Positions 7,247 through 15,804 of a DNA stretch of 34,814 nucleotides are shown here, piece after piece. How positions within the stretch are numbered: position 1 is the first letter of the stretch; each line of letters opens with the position of its first letter. Source of the DNA: Armatimonadetes bacterium UBA5352. GTDB taxonomy: Bacteria > Armatimonadota > Zipacnadia > Zipacnadales > UBA5352. Under the pieces are notes generated by a model. That model saw only the letters and a list, made by a program, of their open reading frames with translations. It searched no databases and was not told where the DNA came from. The stretch is taken from assembly GCA_002411015.1 (NCBI GenBank), contig DHPY01000088.1, positions 3,068 through 37,881 on the forward strand, read 5' to 3'. Position numbers and translations under genes: made by a program.

Positions 7247-8473
7247 ATGAACATGGCGAAGGCATATCTTGAGGCGGTCGGCGGGCTCAGTGGCGACATC
7301 ATGCTGGGGGCGCTAGTGGATGCGGGGCTTCCGCTTGAGGCGCTGACGGAGATGATCGAGGCGCTGGGGCTGAGCGACGAGGTGCGAGTGAGCGCGCATC
7401 CGCTGAGCAAGTGCGGGATCTCCGCCACCAAGGTTGACGTAGATCGCGTTGAGCAGCACCACCATCATCACCATGGGCATGAGCCCGCACATGGTCGCAG
7501 CGCGGCGGAACTGATCGCTGTCGTCGAGGTCGGAGAGCTCGATGGGCGCGTGAAGGAGCGCTCAGTGCAGATCATCCGGCGCCTCGCGGAGGCTGAGGCG
7601 AAGATCCACGACACCACGCCCGAGGAGGTGCACTTCCACGAGCTCGGTGGCCTCGACACCATCGTGGACGTGGTGGGGACGGTGGAGGGGCTGCGGACGC
7701 TGGGCATCACGGAGCTGCACGTGGCGCCGCTGCCGATCGGCCACGGCTGGATCAACTGCGCTCACGGGCGGCTGCCGGTGCCTGCGCCCGCGACGGCGGC
7801 GCTGCTGCGTGGAGTCCCGACGGTGGCGGTGGATGTTGAGGGCGAGACCGTGACACCGACCGGCGCGGCGCTGGTCGCGGAGCTTGCCGTCGGCTTCGGC
7901 CGCCCGCAGCGCTTCGTCTCAGGCGCCATCGGCTACGGAGCGGGCAACGCGAACTTCGACCCGGTGCCCAACGTGGCGCGCCTGACCCTCGAGGATGTCG
8001 CGGCTCAGCCGCAGTCAGACGAAGCGACGACGGTGACGCTCATCGAGGCGAACATTGATGACATGAGGGGCGAGCTTGTCCCGGACGCGATTGACGCGGC
8101 GCTGCGCGCCGGCGCCCTCGACTGCTGGGCCGCGCCGATCATCATGAAGAAGGGCCGCCCCGCGCTTCTCCTGAGCGCCATCGCGGAAAACGGGCAGGCA
8201 GAGGGGGTGGCGGACGTGCTGCTTCGTGAGACGACTACGCTCGGCGTCCGGATGGTCCAGATGCAGCGGCGGTGCCTTGCGCGCAGGCAGGTGGCCGTGG
8301 AGACCGCGTTCGGCACGATCTCCGTCAAGCTCGGCTACCAGGATGGGCTGGTGGTGACCGCCTCGCCGGAGTACGCCGACTGCCGCCGGGCCGCCGATGA
8401 GCACGGCGTGCCGCTCAAGGCCGCCTATGCAGCCGCCATCGCTGCCGCGCAGTCAGAGATCGGCCCCGCGTGA
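7247..8473 (+). CDS. larC: LarC, nickel insertion into the nickel-pincer cofactor
   Basis: This 408-residue protein matches LarC, the CTP-dependent cyclometallase that inserts nickel into the pincer nucleotide cofactor of LarA-type lactate racemases and other 2-hydroxyacid racemases/epimerases. Family features are the N-terminal GGLSGDIMLGALVDAG, the EEVHFHELGGLDTIVDVVG region, the TPTGAAL block, and the C-terminal NIDDMRGE and MKKGRPA motifs. A histidine run (HHHHHHGHEPAHG, from residue 71) is typical of the variable metal-binding loop. In Lactobacillus plantarum LarC is made through a frameshift; here it is one continuous frame. ATGs at 7247 and 7253 are both possible and neither has a well-placed ribosome site. 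larE lies about 9 kb downstream; larA and larB are not in the window. Confidence 0.93.
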   Translation: MNMAKAYLEAVGGLSGDIMLGALVDAGLPLEALTEMIEALGLSDEVRVSAHPLSKCGISATKVDVDRVEQHHHHHHGHEPAHGRSAAELIAVVEVGELDGRVKERSVQIIRRLAEAEAKIHDTTPEEVHFHELGGLDTIVDVVGTVEGLRTLGITELHVAPLPIGHGWINCAHGRLPVPAPATAALLRGVPTVAVDVEGETVTPTGAALVAELAVGFGRPQRFVSGAIGYGAGNANFDPVPNVARLTLEDVAAQPQSDEATTVTLIEANIDDMRGELVPDAIDAALRAGALDCWAAPIIMKKGRPALLLSAIAENGQAEGVADVLLRETTTLGVRMVQMQRRCLARRQVAVETAFGTISVKLGYQDGLVVTASPEYADCRRAADEHGVPLKAAYAAAIAAAQSEIGPA

Positions 8474-9223
8474 TCAGGGCCGCCAGCCGGTGATCCGCCG
8501 CCACGCGAGCGTGAAGAGGTGACCGACCGCTTCGAGGATGATGCGCCGCGAAAGCTTCGAGCGCCCGAAGCGCCGGTCCACGAAGACGATCGGCACCTCG
8601 GCGGTCGTGGCGCCCGCGCGCATGCAGCGAAAGAGCATCTCCGAGAGGAATGCGTAGCCCTCCTGCCGCACCTGGCGGAACTGCGCCGCGTGGAGGATCG
8701 GCGCGCGGTATGCGCGGAAGCCGCCGGTCGGATCGGCCACGTCCAGGCCCGAGGCGAGCCGCACGAGCGCCCCGGCGGTGCGGCTGAGGATCTTCCGGTC
8801 CGTGCCCCAGTTCACCGTGCCGCCACCGGGCACGTAGCGTGAGCCGATGACTACATCGGCCTCGCGTAGCTTCTCCAGCATCGCCGGAATGCAGCCGGGG
8901 TCGTGTGAGAGGTCGGCGTCCATCGTGATGATAGTGCCCGCGCCGCGATCTAGGGCGTAGCCGATCCCCATCTGGTGCGCGGACGCGTAACCCATCTTCC
9001 CGGGCCGGTGCAGCACAGCGAACGCCTCCGGGTGCTCCGCCGCGAGCCGGTCAGCGATCTCACCAGTCCCGTCGGGCGAGTTGTCATCCACGATCAGCAG
9101 CTTCGGCGGCCGCCCGAGTTGCTCGGCAAGCTCAAGCATCCCGCGCGCAAGCTCCGGGAGGTTGTCCGCCTCGCTGTATGTCGCCGTGATCGCCCAGATT
9201 GGGCCTTCGACCGCTCGCTCCAT
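8474..9223 (-). CDS. GT2 glycosyltransferase, polyprenol-phosphate mannose synthase-like
   Basis: This 249-residue family 2 glycosyltransferase resembles DPM1 (dolichol/polyprenol monophosphate mannose synthase). It has the nucleotide-binding start WAITATYSEADNLPEL, LLIVDDNSPDGTGEI, the DXD motif in TIITMDADLSHDP, IGSRYVPGGGTVNWG, and the closing RRFGRSKLSRRIILEA. No membrane segment is present, so it is the soluble single-domain type that loads a sugar onto a lipid phosphate at the inner membrane. The actual sugar is not determined by sequence. The ClC gene stops 7 bp upstream, so the pair is likely one operon; the 3' end abuts larC, which is convergent. Confidence 0.88.
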   Translation of the reverse strand: MERAVEGPIWAITATYSEADNLPELARGMLELAEQLGRPPKLLIVDDNSPDGTGEIADRLAAEHPEAFAVLHRPGKMGYASAHQMGIGYALDRGAGTIITMDADLSHDPGCIPAMLEKLREADVVIGSRYVPGGGTVNWGTDRKILSRTAGALVRLASGLDVADPTGGFRAYRAPILHAAQFRQVRQEGYAFLSEMLFRCMRAGATTAEVPIVFVDRRFGRSKLSRRIILEAVGHLFTLAWRRITGWRP

Positions 9224-9230
9224 GGCTCCC

Positions 9231-11027
9231 TCACTCGAAGAACTCGCTCTTCGTGGTGCTCCCGAGGCTCGTATGCCGGCGAGCCAGCGCGTGGTTGTAC
9301 GCCGAGATGATGTCCTTGTGTGTGATGATGCCCAGAATCTGCGTGTGGTCGTCGCGGGCGACCACGGGCATCAGGTTGATCTCGTGCATCCCGAGCTTGC
9401 GCAGAGCGTCATTGAGCGACTCGCCCGGGAACGCCACTACCAGCCGGTGGGTGGCGAGCGCGGTGACCGGATCAGTGAGCAGCCCCTCAGCCTCCGCGCG
9501 GCGGAGATCATCGATCGTCACGATCCCGTGCAGTACCCCGGCCTCGTCAACCAGCGGGTACCCGCTATGCTCTGTCTCCCGCGCGCGCACCAGCACACCC
9601 CCAACCAGCGCATCCGGCGGGATCGTGACCAGCTTCGTGGTCATGGCATCACGCACCTTCAGCTCGTTCAGCAACGCCACGTCGCGCCCCAGTTCCAGAT
9701 GCACCCCGCGGCGCAGGAGCTTCAGGTTGAAGATTGACGGGCGCTTGATGTGGCGGGCGACGACAGTTGCGATCCCGCAGACCAGCATCAGCGGCAGGAT
9801 CATCAGGTAGTCGCCGGTGAGTTCGAAGATCGTGAGCACGGAGGTGATGGGCGCATGGCTGGTCGCGGCGAAGAGCCCGCCCATGCCGACGAGTGCGTAG
9901 GCGCCCTCTGAGGTGCCGAATGCGGGGGAGAGGCCGTGCATGAGCTGGCCGATCGCCCCGCCGAGCATGGCGCCGACGAGAAGCGATGGCGCGAAGATGC
10001 CACCGGACCCCCCGGATCCGAGGGTCAGCGAGGTCGCGACGATCTTCCCCAGCGCGAGCAGCAGAAGCAGTTCGATGCCGGGTAGCCGTCCCTGGAGCGT
10101 GCTGGAGATTGTGTCGTAGCCGAGCCCCATGACTCCCGGCAGCCAGACGCCCAGCACCCCGACGAGCAGCGCCGCCGGGAGAAGACGCAGGGCCCGCGGC
10201 CAGGCAAAGCGCGTCCAGAGGTCATTCACGAAGTAGAGCCAGGTAGTGAAGATGGTGCCGGCGAAGGCGCATGCGAGCCCCAGAACCGCGAACGCCAGTA
10301 GCTCGTAGGAGGTTGCCAGCGAGTACCGGGGGACCACGAAGGCGGGCACATTCCCGAAGACGTGCCTGCCGATGGCGGACGAAATGACTGCTGACACGAC
10401 GACCGGCGCGAACGTTTCCGCACCCCACGCGCCGAGGACGATCTCCAGCGCGTAGAACGCTCCTGTGAGCGGTGCATTAAAGGTGGCCGCGACGCCCGCA
10501 GCCGCCCCGCATGCGAGGAGAAGCTTGCGCCGCCGCTCGCCACCGGGAACCAGTCGCGCGAGGTCCGCCCCCAGCGTCCCGGATATGAACGCGATCGGGC
10601 CCTCGCGACCTGCTGAGCCGCCCGAACCAATGGTGAGCGCTGCCGTGATGGCCTTGAGCAGCCAGCGCAGCGGGCGGATCCTGCCGCCGTGCAGCGCGAC
10701 CGCCTCCTGTAACTCCGGAACGCCCGAGCCCTCCATGTCGGGGCCGGCCCATGCTATCAGAGGGCCCACGATCAGCGCGCCGATGGCCGGCAACAGCACT
10801 CGGTGCCACGGCGCGACAGTCTCCATCCCAGCGGCCACGTCGCCGAAGAACAGGGCCGTGACGAACTCGAGGGACCAGCGGAATGCGATCGCTCCGCCTG
10901 CGCCGATGACCCCTACGATGATCGCCAGGAACAACTCCGCGGACTGCTCCGGCAGCCTCGAGCGCGCGGCGCTGACCCTCATCCTGCGACGAAGCCGGCT
11001 GATCAGATGGGGCGTGCTGTGTGGCAT
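9231..11027 (-). CDS. ClC-family chloride transporter/channel with paired CBS domains
   Basis: This 598-residue membrane protein has the three ClC anion-path signatures: GSGVPE (100-105), GREGP (140-144) with gating glutamate E142, and GSGGIFAP. About ten or more hydrophobic segments occupy residues 30-440. Two CBS domains follow (VRDAMTTKLVTIPPDA... and LTDPVTALATHRLVV...ILGIITHKDII), which in this family bind nucleotides. At the position of the E. coli ClC-ec1 proton glutamate the sequence reads FYALEIVLG, with Ile where the second Glu is expected. The ATG at 11027 is preferred, but an AGGGGAG lies rather far (about 14 nt) upstream and a later ATG is possible. It precedes the glycosyltransferase gene on the same strand. 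Confidence 0.92.
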   Translation of the reverse strand: MPHSTPHLISRLRRRMRVSAARSRLPEQSAELFLAIIVGVIGAGGAIAFRWSLEFVTALFFGDVAAGMETVAPWHRVLLPAIGALIVGPLIAWAGPDMEGSGVPELQEAVALHGGRIRPLRWLLKAITAALTIGSGGSAGREGPIAFISGTLGADLARLVPGGERRRKLLLACGAAAGVAATFNAPLTGAFYALEIVLGAWGAETFAPVVVSAVISSAIGRHVFGNVPAFVVPRYSLATSYELLAFAVLGLACAFAGTIFTTWLYFVNDLWTRFAWPRALRLLPAALLVGVLGVWLPGVMGLGYDTISSTLQGRLPGIELLLLLALGKIVATSLTLGSGGSGGIFAPSLLVGAMLGGAIGQLMHGLSPAFGTSEGAYALVGMGGLFAATSHAPITSVLTIFELTGDYLMILPLMLVCGIATVVARHIKRPSIFNLKLLRRGVHLELGRDVALLNELKVRDAMTTKLVTIPPDALVGGVLVRARETEHSGYPLVDEAGVLHGIVTIDDLRRAEAEGLLTDPVTALATHRLVVAFPGESLNDALRKLGMHEINLMPVVARDDHTQILGIITHKDIISAYNHALARRHTSLGSTTKSEFFE

Positions 11028-11129
11028 GCGCGTCCGATGACTCCCCTGGCGAAACGGAAGCGCCGCGTGCGCCAGCCATCTCTCCGCCGGCGGCACACGG
11101 CGCCGTGTATCATGTCATGTCCCGGGTGG

Positions 11130-11687
11130 CTACTGAACGCTCGGCTCGATCAGCCCGTAGCCGCCCGACTTGCGCCGGTAGACTACAGCAACCGCATCGG
11201 TCCTTGCGTCGGTGAAGACGTAGAAGTCGTGACCGACCATCTCCATCTGCATCGCCGCTTCTTCCGGCGCCATCGGCTTCACGGCATGCGTCTTAACGCG
11301 AACGATCTCAGGCTTCGGGGCCTCCGCCTCCGCCGAGCCATCCCCGTTGTTCGGAATGACCTCCGCCTCCGGAACAGGACTGAGTTGTCGCACGCTCTGC
11401 TTGTTCGCGTGGTCGTGAGCGCGGCGCTTGTGCCGGCGTGCCTGCTTCTCGAGGGCTTCGTACGCGTCATCGAAAGCCTTCAGAATGTCTCCGTCAGCCT
11501 TCTCGCTCCTGAAGACGTGACGAGGCTCGTCGGCCGTCACCTCTACGGTGTACGTGCCGCGCTTCTCCGACAGTACTACGCGCACCTCCTGGAGTCGATC
11601 GAGATACTGGTTGAGGTTTCTCAGACGCGGTTCTGCATGGTCGAGGAAGTACTGGGGCACGACTCCGCCCTTGCTGCGAATGTCCAT
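11130..11687 (-). CDS. hpf: Long-form ribosome hibernation promoting factor
   Basis: This 185-residue protein binds 30S subunits and drives formation of inactive 100S ribosome dimers in stationary phase. The N-terminal HPF/RaiA domain (about residues 1-100) binds the subunit, with YLDRLQEVRVVLSEKRGTYTVEV and a basic RHKRRAHDHANK stretch. A linker leads to the C-terminal dimerisation domain (VRVKTHAVKPMAPEEAAMQMEMVGHDFYVF to YGLIEP), the mark of the long form. The start ATG at 11687 is chosen over 11693 because GGGAG lies 6 nt upstream of it but directly abuts the other. The gene diverges from pyk. Confidence 0.93.
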   Translation of the reverse strand: MDIRSKGGVVPQYFLDHAEPRLRNLNQYLDRLQEVRVVLSEKRGTYTVEVTADEPRHVFRSEKADGDILKAFDDAYEALEKQARRHKRRAHDHANKQSVRQLSPVPEAEVIPNNGDGSAEAEAPKPEIVRVKTHAVKPMAPEEAAMQMEMVGHDFYVFTDARTDAVAVVYRRKSGGYGLIEPSVQ

Positions 11688-11809
11688 GCGCATCTCCCAA
11701 ACCACCCTTCCCCCAGCCGTAATCCCGCCCGGTAGACCGGGCCTGTCGAGGAAGATCAACTATAGATTCGGCAGCGCTTCCCGGACTCCTCCATTGTCAG
11801 AACCCGGAA

Positions 11810-11892
11810 AGTACCGGCGCCTCCACGGTACTGGAGGAGGCCTGGACGATCGCGGTGAACTTACCGGCACACCACCTCGAACCATCGTCCAG
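11810..11892 (+). promoter_or_regulatory. Structured leader upstream of pyk, candidate
   Basis: The hpf-pyk intergenic DNA holds several inverted repeats. CTGGACGAT (11842-11850) pairs exactly with ATCGTCCAG (11884-11892), enclosing CGGT/ACCG. Upstream, CCTCC (11820-11824) pairs with GGAGG (11833-11837), while AGTACC (11810-11815) could instead pair with GGTACT (11827-11832), an exclusive alternative. The 3' arm of the long pairing ends right before the purine-rich AGAGAGTGAG ahead of the pyk TTG start. No known riboswitch class is recognised, so this is a candidate only. Confidence 0.35.
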
Positions 11893-11907
11893 AGAGAGTG
11901 AGATTCC

Positions 11908-13356
11908 TTGCCCTCACTGTTCGGCAATCCTAACCCTACTAAGATCGTCTGCACCATCGGCCCCGCCACCAATGCCCCGGAGCAGATCGTCCGGCTCGCG
12001 GAAGCCGGCATGGACGTGGCCAGGCTGAACTTCTCCCACGGGGATCACGAAACCCATCGGCGCACCATCGAGTACATCCGCTCCATCTCCTGCGATAAGC
12101 ACTGTGAGATCGCGATCCTTGCAGACCTGCAGGGCCCCAAGATCCGCGTCGGCAAGCTCCAGGGCGGAGAGCCCGTGCTCCTCCGTGCGGGCGACCGCGT
12201 CGTCATCGACGTGAACGCACAGTTGGGCGATGCCTCCCGACTCTCTACGACGTATCCCGAGCTCGCGCACGACATCCAGCCGGGCGAGCGCGTACTTGTC
12301 GCCGACGGGCTTGTTGAACTTCGGGTCCTCGAAACAACTCCGACGACCGTCAGGTGCGAGGTTGTCTACGGCGGCACTATCCGCGAACACGCCGGCATCA
12401 ATCTGCCGGGGGTGGCGGTATCATCACCATCAATGACAGAGAAGGACCGCTCAGACCTCGAGTTCGCCATCTCCGAGGGCGTTGACTACGTCGCTCTCAG
12501 CTTTGTTCGCTCGGCAGAGGACATCCGGCAGATCAAGCGCGTCATAGCGCACCTCGGCGCCGATACGCCCGTCGTCGGAAAGCTGGAGAAGCCTGAGGCG
12601 CTGGAAGAGCTTGGGCCGATCGTTGCCGCAAGCGACGTGGTCATGGTCGCGCGCGGCGATCTCGCCGTGGAGACCTCAGCCGGACAGGTACCCGTGCTGC
12701 AGAAGCGGATCATTGCCGAGTGCAGCCGACAGCGCGTACCGGTGATCACCGCCACTCAGATGCTCGAGTCAATGACCAACAACCCGCGACCGACCCGCGC
12801 TGAGGCCTCGGACGTGGCCAATGCAGTGTTCGATGGCACCGACGCGCTGATGCTCTCGGGGGAGACCGCCATCGGGGAGTACCCTGTCGAGACTGTGCGC
12901 ACGATGCGCTCAATAGCCACGATTGCCGAGAAGGAACTCAGGCGCAGCGACACCGCGCTCTCAGCGCCCCTGGTCGGCACCGGCTTCCTCGATTTCGCGG
13001 ACTCCGTCGCGCGCGCTGCGGCCGATACCGCTGAGGTTCTCGATGCGAAGGTGATCGTGGCCTTCACACAATCGGGAAGCACGGCTCGCCTGGTCTCGAA
13101 GTGCCGCCCAAGGATGCCGATCATTGCCGCGACGCCGCTGCCACGGACGGCATGCCGCTGCAGCCTCTACTGGGGCGTGCATCCGCTGCTGATCGAGCCG
13201 GTCCAGCATACGGACGAGATGATCAGCAACGTGGATCGGCAGCTCAATGAGCTTGGGATCTGCAACGAGGGCGACGTGGTGGTCGTCACCGCCGGAACAC
13301 CGATCGGACGCTGCGGCACCACCAACACGATGAAGGTACATGTAGTCGGCTCGTAG
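11908..13356 (+). CDS. pyk: Pyruvate kinase
   Basis: This 482-residue enzyme converts phosphoenolpyruvate and ADP to pyruvate and ATP, the last step of glycolysis. It starts with NPTKIVCTIGPAT and AGMDVARLNFSHGDH, has the active-site lysine in VVGKLEKPEALEEL, metal ligands in VMVARGDLAVE, and ITATQMLESMTNNPRPTRAEASDVANAVFDGTDALMLSGETAIG. The B domain lies around residues 70-170. The C-terminal allosteric domain is complete and there is no extra PEP-utiliser domain. The start is TTG at 11908, because an in-frame stop sits at 11899-11901 and the family begins right here. The weak start and structured leader may tune translation. A DegT gene follows after 24 bp. Confidence 0.97.
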   Translation: MPSLFGNPNPTKIVCTIGPATNAPEQIVRLAEAGMDVARLNFSHGDHETHRRTIEYIRSISCDKHCEIAILADLQGPKIRVGKLQGGEPVLLRAGDRVVIDVNAQLGDASRLSTTYPELAHDIQPGERVLVADGLVELRVLETTPTTVRCEVVYGGTIREHAGINLPGVAVSSPSMTEKDRSDLEFAISEGVDYVALSFVRSAEDIRQIKRVIAHLGADTPVVGKLEKPEALEELGPIVAASDVVMVARGDLAVETSAGQVPVLQKRIIAECSRQRVPVITATQMLESMTNNPRPTRAEASDVANAVFDGTDALMLSGETAIGEYPVETVRTMRSIATIAEKELRRSDTALSAPLVGTGFLDFADSVARAAADTAEVLDAKVIVAFTQSGSTARLVSKCRPRMPIIAATPLPRTACRCSLYWGVHPLLIEPVQHTDEMISNVDRQLNELGICNEGDVVVVTAGTPIGRCGTTNTMKVHVVGS

Positions 13357-13380
13357 GCCAGAAGCCACGGGAGGCGTGTC

Positions 13381-14583
13381 ATGAGCATCTCACTGTCCGA
13401 TCTCGCCATCAACGGCGGCGCACCGTATCGCAGCGAGCCATTCCCTCCTTGGCCTCACTTCGAGGAGGCCGAGAAACAGGCCGTCCGCGCCGTCCTCGAC
13501 TCCGACGTGGTGAACTATGTCCGCGGCACCTGCGGTATCACCTTCGAGCGCCGCTTCGCCGCATGGGTCGGCGTCCGCTATGGCCTGGCGGTCACCAACG
13601 GTGGCGCAGCGCTGCACTGTGCGGTGGCTGCGACGGGCGCGGGGCCGGGCGATGAGGTGATCGTTCCCGCGCACACCTACATCGCGAGCGACCTGGCAGC
13701 AGTCTGGGTGGGCGCCACGCCGGTCTTCGCCGACTGCGATCGGGCCACGCTCAACGTCAGCGCGGAGGCGATCAAGCCGCTCATCAGCGAGCGCACGAAG
13801 GCGATCGTCGCAGTGCACATGTACGGCCGCCCCTGCAGCATGGACGCCATCATGGATCTCGCGCAGCAGCATAGCGTCATGGTCGTGGAGGACTGCGCTC
13901 AGTCCCATGGCGCGACCTGGCATGGCCGCATGACCGGTTCAATCGGGCATATCGCCGCCTTCAGCTTCTGCCAGACCAAGCATATCACTACCGGCGGCGA
14001 AGGCGGGATGGTCGTCACGGACGACCTCGAACTGGCCCGCCGCGCCCGTTCCATCGGCCACTACGGCCACCCGTTCGACGCACCCGATGAGGACGGGCGC
14101 TGGAAGGGCTCGAGTGGCCCCGCCACCATCGGCTACAACTTCCGCATGACAGAGATGCAGTCCGCGATCGGGCTCGCGATCCTCGACCGCCTGGACGACT
14201 ACGTGGCCACACGCAGGCGCCTCGCGGCCTGCCTCACCGACGGCCTCTCGGGAACTTCGCTGAGCCCGGTGCCGGAGGGCGAGGACCGCACGCATAGCTA
14301 CTTCCGGTACGATACGCTCTACGATCAGTCCGTGACCGGGCTGCCGCGCGCGGAGTACATGCGCGCAGTGGCCGCGGAGGGCGTGCCGATCGGCGGCGGT
14401 AGCTCCTTCGTGAACCACCTCGATCCGCGCTTCGCAGCCCTCAAGCGCCCGACGCAATGCCCGGTGTGCGAGGAGATCGGGCAGCGGCTGGTCTGCTTCG
14501 AGGTCTACCCCACGATGACCGAGGCGGATTGCGATGACGTGCTGGGCGCGGTACGCAAGGTGGAGGCGGCGTACGGGGGCTGA
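13381..14583 (+). CDS. DegT/DnrJ/EryC1 family PLP aminotransferase
   Basis: This 400-residue fold-type I PLP enzyme belongs to the sugar aminotransferase family that includes 3-amino-5-hydroxybenzoate synthase. It opens with LAINGGAPYR, has the VTNGGAALHCAV phosphate region, EVIVPAHTYIAS, D171 in VVEDCAQSHGA (binds the PLP ring nitrogen), and K200 in SFCQTKHITTGGEGGMV (the Schiff-base lysine). The ATG at 13381 follows GGGAGG at good spacing. There are no neighbouring nucleotide-sugar genes apart from a Gfo/Idh oxidoreductase 1.2 kb away, so the keto-sugar substrate is unknown. It is 24 bp behind pyk and may be co-transcribed. Confidence 0.92.
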   Translation: MSISLSDLAINGGAPYRSEPFPPWPHFEEAEKQAVRAVLDSDVVNYVRGTCGITFERRFAAWVGVRYGLAVTNGGAALHCAVAATGAGPGDEVIVPAHTYIASDLAAVWVGATPVFADCDRATLNVSAEAIKPLISERTKAIVAVHMYGRPCSMDAIMDLAQQHSVMVVEDCAQSHGATWHGRMTGSIGHIAAFSFCQTKHITTGGEGGMVVTDDLELARRARSIGHYGHPFDAPDEDGRWKGSSGPATIGYNFRMTEMQSAIGLAILDRLDDYVATRRRLAACLTDGLSGTSLSPVPEGEDRTHSYFRYDTLYDQSVTGLPRAEYMRAVAAEGVPIGGGSSFVNHLDPRFAALKRPTQCPVCEEIGQRLVCFEVYPTMTEADCDDVLGAVRKVEAAYGG

Positions 14584-14668
14584 GCGCACTCCTGAAGGAG
14601 CCTGCCCGCATCACAACGAAAGCACCAGTACAGACCGATGGGGACATGTTCGCGTCGGGGAGGACACG

Positions 14669-15226
14669 ATGATGCGTCTTCTGATCCCAGTCACGCTTGC
14701 AGCGCTGGCGCCTGCACTATGCATGGCGCAGGAGAACCTGGTGGCTAACGGTGGCTTCGAGGCCGGCCTCGAAGGATGGATCACAGATGTGATCGTTGGC
14801 CCGGTCGAGTTCGTCAAGTCCACGGACACGACACACAGCGGCTCTGCGTCGCTGCAGATGAACATGACCAAAGACGGCCGCGGGATCGCACGCAGTGCCG
14901 GCTTCGCGGTCGAGCCGGGAAAGACCTACCGCATCTCCGTCTGGGCCAGCGCCGAGGGCGCGCCGGAGAACATGGTCTATGCGCGGGTCCATTGGTGGAA
15001 GACCGAGCCGGGCGTCGCCAGCGCCGAACTGGTCTGCTCCGACACTAACCACGCCGGCGGTACCTTCGGCTGGCAGGAGCTTGCCGGCACCGTCACCGCA
15101 CCATCTGACGCAACGAAGGCCACGGTTCGTGTCGAGACCGGCGGCGATACCGGAGTACTCAGCACTGAGACGGCGGGCCCCTTCTGGGTGCGCTTCGATG
15201 ACCTTGTCGTCACGGCGGTCGAGTAG
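14669..15226 (+). CDS. Secreted protein with one CBM4/9-like jelly-roll domain
   Basis: This 185-residue protein has a signal peptide (MMRLLIPVTLAALAPALCMA) followed by a single domain starting ENLVANGGFEAGLEGW, the typical opening of carbohydrate-binding module CBM4/9 (CenC) domains. The pattern continues with SASLQMNM, the VEPGKTYRISVWASAE strand pair, WQELAGTVTAP and the closing FWVRFDDLVV. No enzyme domain is attached, so it is a stand-alone binding protein, or a family of unknown ligand with the same fold. The start ATG at 14669 has GGGGAGG 5 nt upstream and alone yields a signal peptide. Its stop is 2 bp before the acetyltransferase start. Confidence 0.8.
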   Translation: MMRLLIPVTLAALAPALCMAQENLVANGGFEAGLEGWITDVIVGPVEFVKSTDTTHSGSASLQMNMTKDGRGIARSAGFAVEPGKTYRISVWASAEGAPENMVYARVHWWKTEPGVASAELVCSDTNHAGGTFGWQELAGTVTAPSDATKATVRVETGGDTGVLSTETAGPFWVRFDDLVVTAVE

Positions 15227-15228
15227 CC

Positions 15229-15720
15229 ATGGGGGAGCAGGTAGTCATCCGGCCGGCCCGTGCTGAGGACGCTGAGTGCTGCGGCGAGATCGCGGTGCAG
15301 GCGTGGCGACCCATCTTCCACGCCTGGCGCGAGATCCTCGGCGACTCCGTCTGGAAGCGCGTCTACGGCGACTGGGAGCTGCAGAAGCGCTCCAGTGTCG
15401 TCTGCCAGCTACGCGACCACACCCACCTGGCAGCAGTGAGCGAGCGCGAAGGCGAGATCGTCGGCTTCCTCACGTGGCGCCTCGATCACGACAGGCAGAT
15501 AGGCCAGATCTCGAACAACGCGGTGGACCCTGGCTGTCAGGGCCACGGCGTCGGCACCGCTCAGATCGAGTGGGCGCTGGATTACTTCCGTTCAGAGGGG
15601 ATGCGTGCCGCCCGCGTGCTGACGGGCGGCGATCCCGGCCATGCGCCCGCACGCGCGATGTATGAGAAGGCCGGCTTTGCGCGCGCACTGCCGTGCGTGG
15701 AGTACTTCCTGGAGCTGTAG
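15229..15720 (+). CDS. GNAT family N-acetyltransferase
   Basis: This 163-residue acetyl-CoA-dependent acetyltransferase has the GNAT core: IRPARAEDAE at the start, EGEIVGFLTWRLD, SNNAVDPGCQGHGVGTAQIEWALDYF carrying the acetyl-CoA pyrophosphate loop (Q-G-H-G-V-G), and the late RAMYEKAGFARA. Its substrate cannot be predicted. The start lies 2 bp after the CBM-like gene, so translation is probably coupled. It is convergent with the Gfo/Idh gene across a long hairpin. Confidence 0.88.
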   Translation: MGEQVVIRPARAEDAECCGEIAVQAWRPIFHAWREILGDSVWKRVYGDWELQKRSSVVCQLRDHTHLAAVSEREGEIVGFLTWRLDHDRQIGQISNNAVDPGCQGHGVGTAQIEWALDYFRSEGMRAARVLTGGDPGHAPARAMYEKAGFARALPCVEYFLEL

Positions 15721-15732
15721 AGGAGCAAACGG

Positions 15733-15777
15733 ACCGACCGCCGTGTCAGCCAACCCCGCGACTGGCAGGCGGTCGGT
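15733..15777. terminator. Long hairpin between convergent genes, likely bidirectional terminator
   Basis: ACCGACCGCC (15733-15742) pairs with GGCGGTCGGT (15768-15777). Inside it TGTCAG (15744-15749) pairs with CTGGCA (15762-15767, one G-U), leaving a 12-nt loop. The stem totals 16 bp with a single bulged G. It sits between the ends of the acetyltransferase and oxidoreductase genes. Neither side has a clear T tract, so it may act through RNA stability instead. Confidence 0.6.
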
Positions 15778-15804
15778 ACAACCATCCTGCGGCCGATCCT
15801 CGTC

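Noticed and set aside
7451..7489. Histidine run in larC resembling a cloning tag
   Set aside because: It is internal, mixed with Gly, Glu and Pro, and lies in the metal-binding variable loop known from LarC.
11820..11890. T-box-like CACCGCGATCGTCC on the minus strand between pyk and hpf
   Set aside because: Only a few bases resemble the T-box, no specifier stem is seen, and hpf is not a T-box target.
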